DNA from: JBHHZI01 sp046757965
GTDB lineage: Bacteria > Acidobacteriota > Polarisedimenticolia > SMYD01
Reading direction: 5' to 3'
Assembly: GCA_046757965.1 (NCBI GenBank)
Contig: JBHHZI010000001.1
Coordinates: forward strand, 26,758-90,757
Length of the DNA: 64,000 nucleotides
Shown: one piece after another, positions 43,704-52,793 of the stretch
Numbering within the stretch: the stretch's first letter is position 1
How the letters are laid out: the number at the start of each line of letters is the position of its first letter
Made by a program: the position numbers and the translations under genes
The notes under the pieces: model-generated
Databases searched by the model: none
What the model saw: the letters and a program-made list of their open reading frames with translations, nothing else
What the model was told of the DNA's origin: nothing

Positions 43704-45107
43704 TCACGGTGTGCCGGGCGCGAATCGATCGCCGTAGACCAGCGGCTCTCCGGTCTCCCAGGGCCGGTAACCATTGCAGAAGTCTATCCGCTCCCCGAGC
43801 GGCGGGTGCGTGGAGCGCCACAGCTTGAACAGCACGCCAGGACGGGGATTGCCGAGATTCTCCTCCTGGAGCTTCACGAAGGCCGTGGCGGCGGCATGAT
43901 TGTCGCGGGTCAGCTCCAGGCCGAAGCGGTCGGCCTCGTGTTCCAGGTGCCGGCCGAATCCCATGACCACCGGCGTCAGGAGAAAGAAGAACAGGGAAAA
44001 CAGCAGCAGCACCAGCGGCACCGATGCGATGTCGCCCAGTTCGTCGAACCCGAACCGGTGCCGAAAACGGGCGATGAGCCTGTCCGCCAGCCGGTGGATG
44101 AGAAACAGCGCGACCAGGATCAGACTCGCGCCGAAGAAGATCCCCTTGATGGCGTGGTTGAGCACGTAGTGCCCCATCTCGTGCCCCATGACGAAGAGCA
44201 GTTCCTCCGGGTCGAGCCGGTCGATGATGGTGTCCCAGAGGACGATCCGCTTGGTGTTCGCGAAACCGGTCACGTAGGCATTGACCGCCTTGGTGTCCAC
44301 GCTCTTGTTCACCTCGAACACCCGGCTGCCCTGGATGCCGGCCCGGTCGGCCAGGGCGAGAATCCGTGCCTCCAGGGCCTGGTCCTTCATCGGCCCGAAC
44401 TTGTTGAACAGCGGCGCCACCCAGACGGGCTGCACGAGGAAGACGAAGAACAGGAACGGCACCATGGCGATGCCGGTATACAACCACCAGCGGCGCGGAC
44501 TTTTCCGGATCAGTAGGTACGGCACCCAGGCAAACAGCACGGCGGCAATCATGCCGACGAGAAGGCCCGTCACCGAATCACTGAACCACTTGCCGGGCGT
44601 CTGAGTGGACAGGTCGTACGCATGCTGGCGCACGAACTGCTGGTAATACGACAGGGGCAGGTCTATGAGGTAGCTCACGGCCAGGAACAGGATCATGTAG
44701 ACGGCAACGATGAAGAACCACTTCCGTCCGACGCGCCGGGCCAGATCCCGGAGCCGGGCGGAGAAACCGGTGAACAGGAACAGTGCCGGGATCAACCAGC
44801 CCCAGAGGGTGTTGAAGGCCCACAGCCAGTTCCCGGTGCGGTAGTACCGCATCGCCCGATCACTGGCTGCCGGCACGGCGACCGCGCCCTCCGTTCCGGC
44901 CGGCCTGTTCGGGGGGGTTTCCGTCTCGCCGGCGGCAGCGGGATCCGTACCCCCCTGATCGCCCGCGGCGGCCAGGCCCGACACCATACCGCCCGGCTCC
45001 GTTCCGGTGGGCGCCGGCTCCCGGGACCACGCCGCCGGCGCCATCAGCACCGCGCACAGAACCGAGACAACGAGAAGCTGGTGCCGAAGTCCACCCATCC
45101 ACCGCAT
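43704..45107 (-). CDS. M48 family CAAX-prenyl-protease-like membrane metallopeptidase (Ste24 type)
   Basis: Start chosen at ATG 45107 (MRWMGGLRHQLLVVSVLCAV), giving a signal peptide; the frame is open to 45434 but that part is Arg-rich and lacks family character. 467 aa: a Pro/Gly-rich spacer, then the Ste24 core with helices (FNTLWGWLIPALFLFTGF; WFFIVAVYMILFLAVSYLIDL) and DLPLSYYQQFVRQHAYDLSTQ, a Ste24 landmark. The zinc site is HEMGH (309-313) with the third ligand Glu near 389 (EHEADRFG). NPRPGVLFKLWRSTHPPLGERI is the conserved C-terminal end. It degrades or processes membrane proteins. All catalytic residues are present. Confidence 0.93.
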   Translation of the reverse strand: MRWMGGLRHQLLVVSVLCAVLMAPAAWSREPAPTGTEPGGMVSGLAAAGDQGGTDPAAAGETETPPNRPAGTEGAVAVPAASDRAMRYYRTGNWLWAFNTLWGWLIPALFLFTGFSARLRDLARRVGRKWFFIVAVYMILFLAVSYLIDLPLSYYQQFVRQHAYDLSTQTPGKWFSDSVTGLLVGMIAAVLFAWVPYLLIRKSPRRWWLYTGIAMVPFLFFVFLVQPVWVAPLFNKFGPMKDQALEARILALADRAGIQGSRVFEVNKSVDTKAVNAYVTGFANTKRIVLWDTIIDRLDPEELLFVMGHEMGHYVLNHAIKGIFFGASLILVALFLIHRLADRLIARFRHRFGFDELGDIASVPLVLLLFSLFFFLLTPVVMGFGRHLEHEADRFGLELTRDNHAAATAFVKLQEENLGNPRPGVLFKLWRSTHPPLGERIDFCNGYRPWETGEPLVYGDRFAPGTP

Positions 45108-45362
45108 GCTAGTCCGGGGTCGCGGGCCGGCGCAACCGTGCCGAGACGACGCTCGTCCTGGAGCCGGCCGCCCGGTCGGGCCCGGCAGGTGACGATCGCC
45201 TCTGCTCCTGCACCGCACACGAATCAAGAAGTGCTCCCGGAACCGTGGCCGGGATCGCGCCGAGCGATATATACTTCTCAGCGGTCTTGACAGCGATGGG
45301 AGAAGATCGGCCCGCAACGCGCACCGGCCCACCTGTCGTCGATGCCAGGAGGAGATGAGGTG

Positions 45363-46829
45363 ATGCGTCGCGCCGGATGGCTGATCGTTGCATGCTGTTG
45401 TGCCGGCATCTTTCCACCGGCCCAAGACGCTCACGCGGCCGGCACGGATGCTTCAGTCGTTCGCATCGTCAACTCGTCCCAGCACGGTGACTGGTACTCC
45501 CCCTGGGACGTGACCCGGGTCGCCGAGCTCACCGGCTCGGGATTCGTCATCGACGGCGGGCTGGTGATGACCAACGCCCACGTGGTCAGCGATTCCCGCC
45601 TGCTTCTCATCCAGGTACGCAATGACCCCGAACCGCATGTCGCCGAGATCGTCTTCATCGCTCACGACAGCGACCTGGCTCTCATTCGCCCGACGGATCC
45701 GGAAGCCCTCGCGACGATCAAGCCGCTCCGGTTCGGCCGGCCACCCGAACTGGGGTCGACCGTCGACACCATCGGCTATCCGGCCGGCGGCTTGCAGGTT
45801 TCCTCCACGCGCGGCGTGGTCTCCCGCATCGAAGATCAGCTCTACGTCCATTCAGGCAAGGACAGCCACCTCACGGTGCAGACCGACGCCGCCATCAATC
45901 CCGGCAACAGCGGTGGACCCGTCGTCCAGCGCGGCCGCGTCGTGGGCGTCGCGTTTCAGGCGAGCCTCGATCTGGAAAGTGTCGGCTTCTTCATTCCCCT
46001 CGAGGTCATTCATCGATTCCTCGACGACGTCTCCGACGGCCATTACGACGGCTATCCGGAACTGGGGGCCATCACGTCGTCGCTCCAGAATCCCGCGGCC
46101 CGCACCCGGGCACAGCTCGATCCCGGCGAGACAGGTGTGCGCGTGGACCGGGTCTACGGCGGCACCAGCGCGACCGGCATCCTGCGCCCAGGCGACGTGC
46201 TGCTCTCGGTGGACGGCCGTCTCGTGGGCAACGACGGCTCCGTCCCGGATGACGGCAGGCGGATTCCGTTCGGCCTGCTCGTGGACCGGATGCAGATCGG
46301 TGACAACCTGGCGGTGCGGGTGATGCGCGGCGGTGAGCGAGTCGGCCTGACGGTGCCCCTGGCCGACTTTCCCGCCGTGGCCAGCCAGGGTCACGTCTAC
46401 GACCAGCATCCTCGCTACCTGATCTACGGAGGACTCGTGTTCGTCCCGATCAACCGCGAGACCATGCAGACCTACGGATCCAGCTGGCGGCAAGATGCCG
46501 ACAAGGAGCTCCTTCATGAGTACTTCATGCGGCCCCTGTTCGATCCCGATGCCTACCTGCACCCGCGTGTTCTGCTGTTGAGGCGCCTCGCTCACCCGGT
46601 GAATGCCGACATGGCCTGGTACCGGAACGAGGTCGTGGACCGGGTGGATGGCAGGACGATCAACAGCCTTGCGGAACTGGCCGAGACCCTGGACAGCTTC
46701 ACGGGAAAGTTCCATCTCATAGAGTTCGCTCACCACGGCCGGTTCGCGGTTCTGGACCGCGAGAAGGCCGAACAGGCCCGTGACGAGATCCGGGAGCACT
46801 ACGGCATCCGCGAAGACCGACACCTGTGA
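45363..46829 (+). CDS. Trypsin-like (DegP/HtrA-type) serine protease with PDZ-like domain
   Basis: GGAG lies eight bases before the ATG at 45363; 488 aa. A signal peptide (GWLIVACCCAGIFPPAQDAHA) leads into an S1C trypsin fold with a complete triad: His73 (MTNAHVV), Asp104 (HDSDLALI), Ser183 (NPGNSGGPVV). A PDZ module (about 250-330: GVRVDRVYGGTSATGILRPGD) and a further C-terminal domain of about 130 residues with a second PDZ-like end (VDRVDGRTINSLAELAETL) follow. It should act in the periplasm on unfolded proteins. The stop overlaps the start of a paralogous, catalytically dead protein (GTGA), implying a two-subunit system. Confidence 0.92.
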   Translation: MRRAGWLIVACCCAGIFPPAQDAHAAGTDASVVRIVNSSQHGDWYSPWDVTRVAELTGSGFVIDGGLVMTNAHVVSDSRLLLIQVRNDPEPHVAEIVFIAHDSDLALIRPTDPEALATIKPLRFGRPPELGSTVDTIGYPAGGLQVSSTRGVVSRIEDQLYVHSGKDSHLTVQTDAAINPGNSGGPVVQRGRVVGVAFQASLDLESVGFFIPLEVIHRFLDDVSDGHYDGYPELGAITSSLQNPAARTRAQLDPGETGVRVDRVYGGTSATGILRPGDVLLSVDGRLVGNDGSVPDDGRRIPFGLLVDRMQIGDNLAVRVMRGGERVGLTVPLADFPAVASQGHVYDQHPRYLIYGGLVFVPINRETMQTYGSSWRQDADKELLHEYFMRPLFDPDAYLHPRVLLLRRLAHPVNADMAWYRNEVVDRVDGRTINSLAELAETLDSFTGKFHLIEFAHHGRFAVLDREKAEQARDEIREHYGIREDRHL

Positions 46830-48352
46830 GAGGCGCCACCCATCTGTGTGCCATGGCTCTCCTGGTCTTGCTTCCCACCGGTCCCCGACTCGCCCGGGAA
46901 GCTCGGGTTCCGGACGACATCTACAAGGGGGGTGTCGTGGGGCTGCAGGTGACCTACCAGAACTGGGACGAAGATCGGCCCTGGGCCAAGCACACACCAA
47001 AGTCCCGCAGCGTATCAGGCGTGATGATCGATGCCACCCATATCCTCACGACCGCCGACATCATCGATCAGGCCACATTCCTGCAACTGCGAACCTTCGG
47101 CCGCTCGCGGCAGGTGGAGCCCCGGATCGTTCTGGTGGACCCCGGCATCAACCTGGCGCTCCTCGAGATCGTCGATCCTGTATCGCTGGACGGCCTGGCT
47201 CCCGTGCCGATCGCCAGCGAGACGCCCACGTCCGGTGATCTACGCACTGTCCGATGGCGTGGACAGCAGCTCGAATCGGCGGTCTCCCGGGTGCTGCGGT
47301 TCGACGTGTCCCGGGCCTGGGGCAGCCGGGTGAAGCACGCCTTCCTGTACATGCGCACCGACGTGGCTCGCGGCGGCTGGGCCGAGCCTGTGTTCGATGA
47401 CGGGAAACTGGTCGGCATCACCGTGTCTCAATCGGATCAGGTGAGCCGCGCCATTCCTGTGGAGATCCTGCGAGCCTTCCTCGAACGGGCCGCCGACCCG
47501 GGCGGATATGTCGGCTTTCCGGCGGTCGGTGTCTTCTGGCAGGTCAACCGGGACCCCGCGGTGAGCCACTACCTGGGTCAGCAGGGCGAACCACGCGGTG
47601 TTCTCGTGCGACAGGTGCCGTGGGGGTCATCGGGGTGCGGAGTCGTCAAACCCAGAGACATCCTGCTCGAGATCGACGGCTACCCCATCGACGCGGAGGG
47701 ATTCACGCGACACCAGCGGCTGGGGCGCATCCAGTTCGGCCACATTCTCACCGAATTCCACCGGCCGGGCGATTTGATCGACGTGCGCGTGCTACGCCAC
47801 CGAGAGGAAAAACAACTGACCATGACCCTTCGAGAGTACCCGCTGGCTCTCGACCTCATCCCGGCCCGCCGTGCCGGTCCGCCGGCCTACGTCATCGTCG
47901 GTGGCCTCGTCCTGCGTGAACTGGATGTGCCTTACCTGCACACCTGGGGAAACGACTGGCTCAAGCAGGCGCCGATCTCTCTTCTCACACGCTACTACCT
48001 TGACCAGGATCGCCAGACGCCGGGGCAGCGACGCCTCGTTCTGATCTCATCGGTGCTTCCGGCCCCGTACAATATCGGCTACCAGAATCTGGCTGACGAG
48101 GTGATCGAGACCATCAACGGGCACGCCATCGGGTCCATCGCCGACGTGCTCCAGGCCCTCGACGACCCCCAGGACGGATTTCACGTCATCCGCCTCGCGC
48201 CGGACTCGACCCGCACGGAGGTCGTGCTCGACGCGGCGACATTCGATGCCGCCACCGAAGAGATCGCCCACACCTACCAGGTTCCCACGCCGTTCCGGCT
48301 TCCCGCGTCTCCCCTGCCTCCCGGCGGGGGTTCGTGTGACGGAGATTTCTGA
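46826..48352 (+). CDS. Catalytically dead HtrA-like paralogue (pseudoprotease)
   Basis: A GTG start inside the previous stop (GTGA). 508 aa with the same layout as the preceding protease: signal peptide, trypsin fold, PDZ (GVLVRQVPWGSSGCGVVKPRD) and the C-terminal extension ending in INGHAIGSIADVLQAL. The triad is replaced at all three positions: His in TNAHVV becomes Asp78 (TTADII), Asp in SDLAL becomes Asn109 (INLAL), and the Ser of GNSGGP aligns with Trp185 (GGWAEP). The fold-defining residues are otherwise kept, so this looks like a maintained pseudoenzyme rather than a decaying gene. It may regulate, or present substrate to, its active neighbour. Confidence 0.85.
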   Translation: MRGATHLCAMALLVLLPTGPRLAREARVPDDIYKGGVVGLQVTYQNWDEDRPWAKHTPKSRSVSGVMIDATHILTTADIIDQATFLQLRTFGRSRQVEPRIVLVDPGINLALLEIVDPVSLDGLAPVPIASETPTSGDLRTVRWRGQQLESAVSRVLRFDVSRAWGSRVKHAFLYMRTDVARGGWAEPVFDDGKLVGITVSQSDQVSRAIPVEILRAFLERAADPGGYVGFPAVGVFWQVNRDPAVSHYLGQQGEPRGVLVRQVPWGSSGCGVVKPRDILLEIDGYPIDAEGFTRHQRLGRIQFGHILTEFHRPGDLIDVRVLRHREEKQLTMTLREYPLALDLIPARRAGPPAYVIVGGLVLRELDVPYLHTWGNDWLKQAPISLLTRYYLDQDRQTPGQRRLVLISSVLPAPYNIGYQNLADEVIETINGHAIGSIADVLQALDDPQDGFHVIRLAPDSTRTEVVLDAATFDAATEEIAHTYQVPTPFRLPASPLPPGGGSCDGDF

Positions 48353-48368
48353 CCCGATACCGCGGCGA

Positions 48369-50672
48369 TCACTGGCAGGCGGAGACCTGCTGGGCCAGGC
48401 AGGCGACAACGCCACGAGACCGCTCGGCGCCGGCGCCGGTGGTGCCGTGGGAGCCCTCGTGGAAGCCGTTGCTGGCCGCGATCAGGTAATAGCGATCGCC
48501 GGCGCCTGGTGTGAACGTCACCGTGGTGCCCCCGCCGGTACTGCAGAACCGTGGAACATGGCTGGTGAACTCTCCCAGCGTGCCCTCGTAGAGACCGTAA
48601 TCCGTGTCGGTCGCCGTGCACGACACCGGCCAGGTGGCCACGATATCCCCACCCGCCGTCGAGGACAGGGTGAGAATGCCGGCGACGGCCCCTGCGGCGC
48701 CACTGCAGTCCGTCCCGCACGCCGCCGTCGTCTCACCGCCGTCGCAGACGCCGTCGCCGCAACAGGACGCAATGGCGGGAGTCTCGATGCAGGCGAAACC
48801 GCCGGATGTGCACCGGCTGTCCGCACACGACCCTCCCTGGCCGCAGCAGAACCGACCCGACGGCGGGCCATTCGTCACGCCGTTGCAATCGGCCGCGCAG
48901 CTGGCGCAGTCTTCACCGTCCGCCGCCTCACAGATGCCGTTGCCGCAGGCGGCGGTTCCCGACGCCGGGCAATCGGCGGAGCAGGTATTGCAATCCTCCA
49001 CGCCGTTGCACACGCCATCTCCACAGGCCGGCCCGCAGGCTGGATCGGCGCTGCACTCGAAGTCGGCGCAATCCGTGAAGCCATCGCAGTCGTTGTCCAG
49101 GCCATCACTACACAGTGTCTCGCTCGGGGCCGGAGCGCCACAATCGGCCGGACAACCACAGGCATCCTCGCTCGCCGCGCAGATGCCATCACCACAGACA
49201 GCCGTCGGCACCAGGTTGAGGGAGCTGATGACGTCGATGCGGCCATGGCCAAAGACGGGGTCGAAGCCTGGAGCGCCGAGATCGACGGCGCCATCGCGAA
49301 TGAACTGTCTCACCTCGGCCGGTGTCAGGGTCGGGTCGGCACTGAGCAACAGCGCCGCCAGCCCCGCCACGTGGGGCGAGGCCTGGCTGGTGCCGCAGAA
49401 TCCCACGAGACCGCTGGGACTCATTGTCGAGTCCGCCGAGAAGGTCAGGCAACCGGGAGCGGCCACGTCGATCTGGCTGCTGTGATTGCTGAAGCAGGCG
49501 ATCTGGTCGACCACGGGCCCCGTGTCCGTACAGGTCTGCGCGCAGCCGCCGCCGGCATTGGTGCTCACGCAGAACGTGAAGGCATCCTGCGTGGGAAACT
49601 CGCAGTTCGGAAAGTCGTCGTCATAGGTCGCCGCCACTGCCATCACCTTCGAACCGCACGCCGGCGTGCCGATGGCGTCGGTCTGGCCCTCGTTCCCGGC
49701 CGAGGAGACAACGACCACGCCGGCATCCACCGCTGCGTTGGCCGCGGCCGCGGCCGTGTCGGTATCACAGGCTGTGGAGAACGCTCCACCGCCCAGGCTC
49801 ATGTTGATCACATCGGCCCGACCGCCGGACGGTGTCTGGTCCGCGCAGTAGTCGATCCCCGCGATGACATCGGAGAACATCCCCGAACCGGTGGAGCCGA
49901 GGACCTTCACGCCGATCAGCGTGGCCGCCGGGGCGATACCCTGGAACGGCTCCGGCCCCACACAGCCGAAATCGACCGTGACCCCGGTGCCGCCCAGCAC
50001 GGTGCCGGCAACATGGGAACCGTGGCCGTTGTCGTCCTCCGGATTGTTGTCGTTGTTGACGAAGTCCCGACCTGCCGCGGTATCGATCCGGCTGGCATAC
50101 ATGATGTGGTCGGAGTCGATGCCGGTATCGACGACACAGACCCGGATGCCGTTGCCGTCGGCGGACAGGCCGGCGCCGGTGATCTGACTCGCCAGGCCCC
50201 GGACCAGCGGCGTGCTGTCATTCAGATGCGCATGGGCGATGCCGTCCGCTTCCACACGCACCACACCCGGAGCCCGTTCGAGAGCATGAAGTGCGGTCGC
50301 CGGGATGCCACGCAGGTTGAGAAGGTCGGGAAGGATGCGGTATTCGTGGGCCACGCGACCGCCCTGGTTCCTGGCGAACGCCCGGACGGCCGCCCGGTCG
50401 GCGCCCGGATGCAGGTGCACGAGGACGCTGACGCGCTCCACCGCGGGAGGGGCGGGAGCCGGCGCCGGCGCGCCGGCGGCCAGCCCCATCACTCCGGACA
50501 ACCCGGACAACCCCATGACCACGAGGACCTGGCGGCGCCACCCTCCAGCCATGACCCCGGGCCGGTGCGCCAGGATCCTGCAGAAGGCAGGGATGCGCCT
50601 GCGCCTGGTCGTCTCGTCCAGCCCCAGTCCCTCCAAGGACCCGGGCCGGCCACTTCTGAGCCGCCCGTCCAT
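48369..50672 (-). CDS. Secreted subtilisin-family (S8) protease with Cys-rich repeat tail
   Basis: 767 aa; a strong GGGGGAGG precedes the ATG at 50672, though ATG 50552 would begin nearer the signal helix (QVLVVMGLSGLSGVMGLAAG). An inhibitor-type propeptide (VSVLVHLHPGADRAAVRAFA) precedes a peptidase S8 domain with intact triad: Asp in CVVDTGIDSDH, His in NGHGSHVAGT, Ser in GTSQASPHVAG. The oxyanion Asn is in SSAGNEG. The tail (about 500-700) has four Cys-rich units of the form CGDGxC-x-CxxDC and one DNDCDG metal-binding-like motif, then a beta domain. The Cys-rich units are probably disulfide-stabilised, suited to a surface or extracellular enzyme. Confidence 0.93.
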   Translation of the reverse strand: MDGRLRSGRPGSLEGLGLDETTRRRRIPAFCRILAHRPGVMAGGWRRQVLVVMGLSGLSGVMGLAAGAPAPAPAPPAVERVSVLVHLHPGADRAAVRAFARNQGGRVAHEYRILPDLLNLRGIPATALHALERAPGVVRVEADGIAHAHLNDSTPLVRGLASQITGAGLSADGNGIRVCVVDTGIDSDHIMYASRIDTAAGRDFVNNDNNPEDDNGHGSHVAGTVLGGTGVTVDFGCVGPEPFQGIAPAATLIGVKVLGSTGSGMFSDVIAGIDYCADQTPSGGRADVINMSLGGGAFSTACDTDTAAAAANAAVDAGVVVVSSAGNEGQTDAIGTPACGSKVMAVAATYDDDFPNCEFPTQDAFTFCVSTNAGGGCAQTCTDTGPVVDQIACFSNHSSQIDVAAPGCLTFSADSTMSPSGLVGFCGTSQASPHVAGLAALLLSADPTLTPAEVRQFIRDGAVDLGAPGFDPVFGHGRIDVISSLNLVPTAVCGDGICAASEDACGCPADCGAPAPSETLCSDGLDNDCDGFTDCADFECSADPACGPACGDGVCNGVEDCNTCSADCPASGTAACGNGICEAADGEDCASCAADCNGVTNGPPSGRFCCGQGGSCADSRCTSGGFACIETPAIASCCGDGVCDGGETTAACGTDCSGAAGAVAGILTLSSTAGGDIVATWPVSCTATDTDYGLYEGTLGEFTSHVPRFCSTGGGTTVTFTPGAGDRYYLIAASNGFHEGSHGTTGAGAERSRGVVACLAQQVSACQ

Positions 50673-50795
50673 CGATCAGCCTCCCCCGCCCGCGCCGCGA
50701 GCCGTCTGAATATACGACGACACGGTCCACCCGTCGACGCCTGGCCGGCATAAATCCCGTTTGCCGAGAATGGCCTGGAGGGCCGCTGCACCGGG

Positions 50796-52535
50796 TCATC
50801 GAGGCCCCGCGATCCTGACCTTCGACAGAAAGGGGTGGTCCGGACCCAGGAGAGCCACCAGGTCGATCCGCAGTCCTTCCTGGATCTCCTCCACGGCGGC
50901 GAGCGCCTGCCGGCGGTGCGTGATCTCCCGGCCGGTCAGCGTTTCGAGGAAGGGCCATGGTTCGTCCGGCAACCGGATACGGACCAGGGCAAGATCGTCG
51001 CCTGGCTCGACAACCACCTCCAGGACTCCCGACTCGTCCAGTTCGCGGGCCAGTGTTGTCTGGAGGACCCCGAGCGGCACATCCATCTCGAGCCGCCCGC
51101 CGCCCCCGGCATCGAACCGTCCCAGCAAGCCACCCCCTTCGAGAACGCCACCCACGGGCAGCGGCGGCGGCGCCGGCGTCAAGAGATCGGCGCGCAGCCA
51201 GCATCCCGAGTCTTCATCCTCGACCCACGTCTGTCCCGACAGGACATACCGATCTGCCGGCCGGACACGGGTCCCTCTCGCCAGGCGGCCAGCGCCTCCC
51301 GTGGGATCCGGCCGGTCCGGTGCCCGCCAGCAGCGCACGCCGAGGTCATCCCCCACCGGGAGAACCCACCGCGGCCCGATCTCTTCCGCATCGTCATCGT
51401 TCTGTCCGGTTCGCGACACCGGCGCGGCCTTGTCGATGTTGACGATGGCGACATTCTCGCGAGCGAATGTGCGGCGGGCAAACGACACATCTGGCGCGGC
51501 CACATCGCCGAACCGGGCCGCTCGGCGCATCAGAACCCGACGCGCCGCCCGCGCCACCAGACCGCGGCCGGCGGAGGGGCGGCGCACCACTCTCACCAGC
51601 GCCGGCGAGATCGCAGGATGACGCCTGCCCTGGAGAGACCAGATGATCTCCGCATGAACGGCTTCCGCGGCGGGCTCGTCGAGGAACGCCACGAGACGCT
51701 GCGCGGCCCGGTCCTGGGAGAACCTCGTCAGCGACCGGACTGCCCGGACGCGCGTTGCGTGGTCGGTCCGGTGAGACAGATCGAGGAGCAGGTCGAGAAC
51801 CTCCGGCGACTGCGTCCCTCCGGCGAGCGCCTCGATGGCCCGGAGAGACAGGCGGCGCGGCCCGACTCGCACCACCGACATCAGCGCCTCTTGCGCTGTC
51901 GGAGTGTGCAATCGAGACAGGGCGTCCACCGCGGCTTGCGCCAGATCCAGATCGTCCTCGGTCAGAAGGGCAACGAAGTCATCCTCGAAGGGTGCCGATC
52001 CGAACCCGGCCAGAACCTGAAGCAGGTCGGCCCGGACCCAGCCCGGGATGCCCGGCTCGGCCCACCAGCGTTCCAGCCCATCCCGCAACTCCGCCGGCAG
52101 ATCTTCGTCCGAGTAGGTCACCTCCAGATAGGAGAGCGCGGCGCGACGTTCGTTCACCGTGCCATCGTGCAGATACTGAGAGAAGATCCAGTCGGCCATG
52201 TCGCCCGAGACCCAGATCAACTCCTTCAGCAGCGAATAACGGATCCAGCCGTCGGGCTCCGCCTGCAGAACCGCCATCACCTCCGCACCAGTCTCCTCGT
52301 TCAGTTCGTCCGGAATCCAGGCATCGTCGCCGGCGACAGCGAGGCGTTCGTCATCGGTGCCGGTCCACAGGGTGACCATCGCGGCCGAGAACGCCGCACA
52401 TTCCGAGCAGGTCTCTTCCGGACCGGTGCGAGAGTCGCCCCGAACCGGCTCCACCGGGCTGAGCAGGGCCAGGGTCAGGATGACGATGGTGACGACCCGT
52501 TGGACGCGGCGACAATTCAGAGAATCGAGATACAC
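50796..52535 (-). CDS. Secreted HEAT-repeat-like protein, function unknown
   Basis: A GTG start at 52535 is supported by GGAGG six bases upstream and begins directly before a signal peptide (VQRVVTIVILTLALLSPVEP). 579 aa. Residues about 50-320 are helical repeats with HEAT/PBS-lyase character (LDLAQAAVDALSRLHTPTAQEALM; RAIEALAGGTQSPEVLDLLLDL; RVRAVRSLTRFSQDRAAQRLV). The C-terminal half has a charged linker and a beta domain (RWVLPVGDDLGVRCWRAPD). ETCSECAAF near the mature N-terminus could bind metal or form a disulfide. It probably forms a periplasmic protein-interaction scaffold. It lies between two leftward secreted-protein genes, perhaps one regulon. Confidence 0.75.
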   Translation of the reverse strand: MYLDSLNCRRVQRVVTIVILTLALLSPVEPVRGDSRTGPEETCSECAAFSAAMVTLWTGTDDERLAVAGDDAWIPDELNEETGAEVMAVLQAEPDGWIRYSLLKELIWVSGDMADWIFSQYLHDGTVNERRAALSYLEVTYSDEDLPAELRDGLERWWAEPGIPGWVRADLLQVLAGFGSAPFEDDFVALLTEDDLDLAQAAVDALSRLHTPTAQEALMSVVRVGPRRLSLRAIEALAGGTQSPEVLDLLLDLSHRTDHATRVRAVRSLTRFSQDRAAQRLVAFLDEPAAEAVHAEIIWSLQGRRHPAISPALVRVVRRPSAGRGLVARAARRVLMRRAARFGDVAAPDVSFARRTFARENVAIVNIDKAAPVSRTGQNDDDAEEIGPRWVLPVGDDLGVRCWRAPDRPDPTGGAGRLARGTRVRPADRYVLSGQTWVEDEDSGCWLRADLLTPAPPPLPVGGVLEGGGLLGRFDAGGGGRLEMDVPLGVLQTTLARELDESGVLEVVVEPGDDLALVRIRLPDEPWPFLETLTGREITHRRQALAAVEEIQEGLRIDLVALLGPDHPFLSKVRIAGPR

Positions 52536-52793
52536 AGGGGGCCTCCGTTCTCCCCCTGAAATCGCCGCGTCCCGATCGTAGCAACGCGTCCGCTGCCGTT
52601 CCTCCGATTCGGCGATTGGCGCGGGGTCCGACACGCGCGACTGTGCAGCGGCGATGCCGCAAACATCGTCCCGGAACCGGCCGGAGCTCGCGCGCCAAGC
52701 GATTCATGACGCCCGGATGCGGTCCCCGGCCCACGACCCACCGATCGGCCGTCCTCTTCAATCCGTGATGAGGTGCTGAGTTCGCGGTGGGCG

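Noticed and set aside
45268..45295. TATATA and TTGACA close together upstream of the HtrA-like gene
   Set aside because: The order is wrong for one promoter: TTGACA lies after TATATA, and no -10 follows it at the right distance.
45108..45434. N-terminal extension of the M48 protease
   Set aside because: Arg-rich and without family features; the signal peptide begins at the ATG at 45107.
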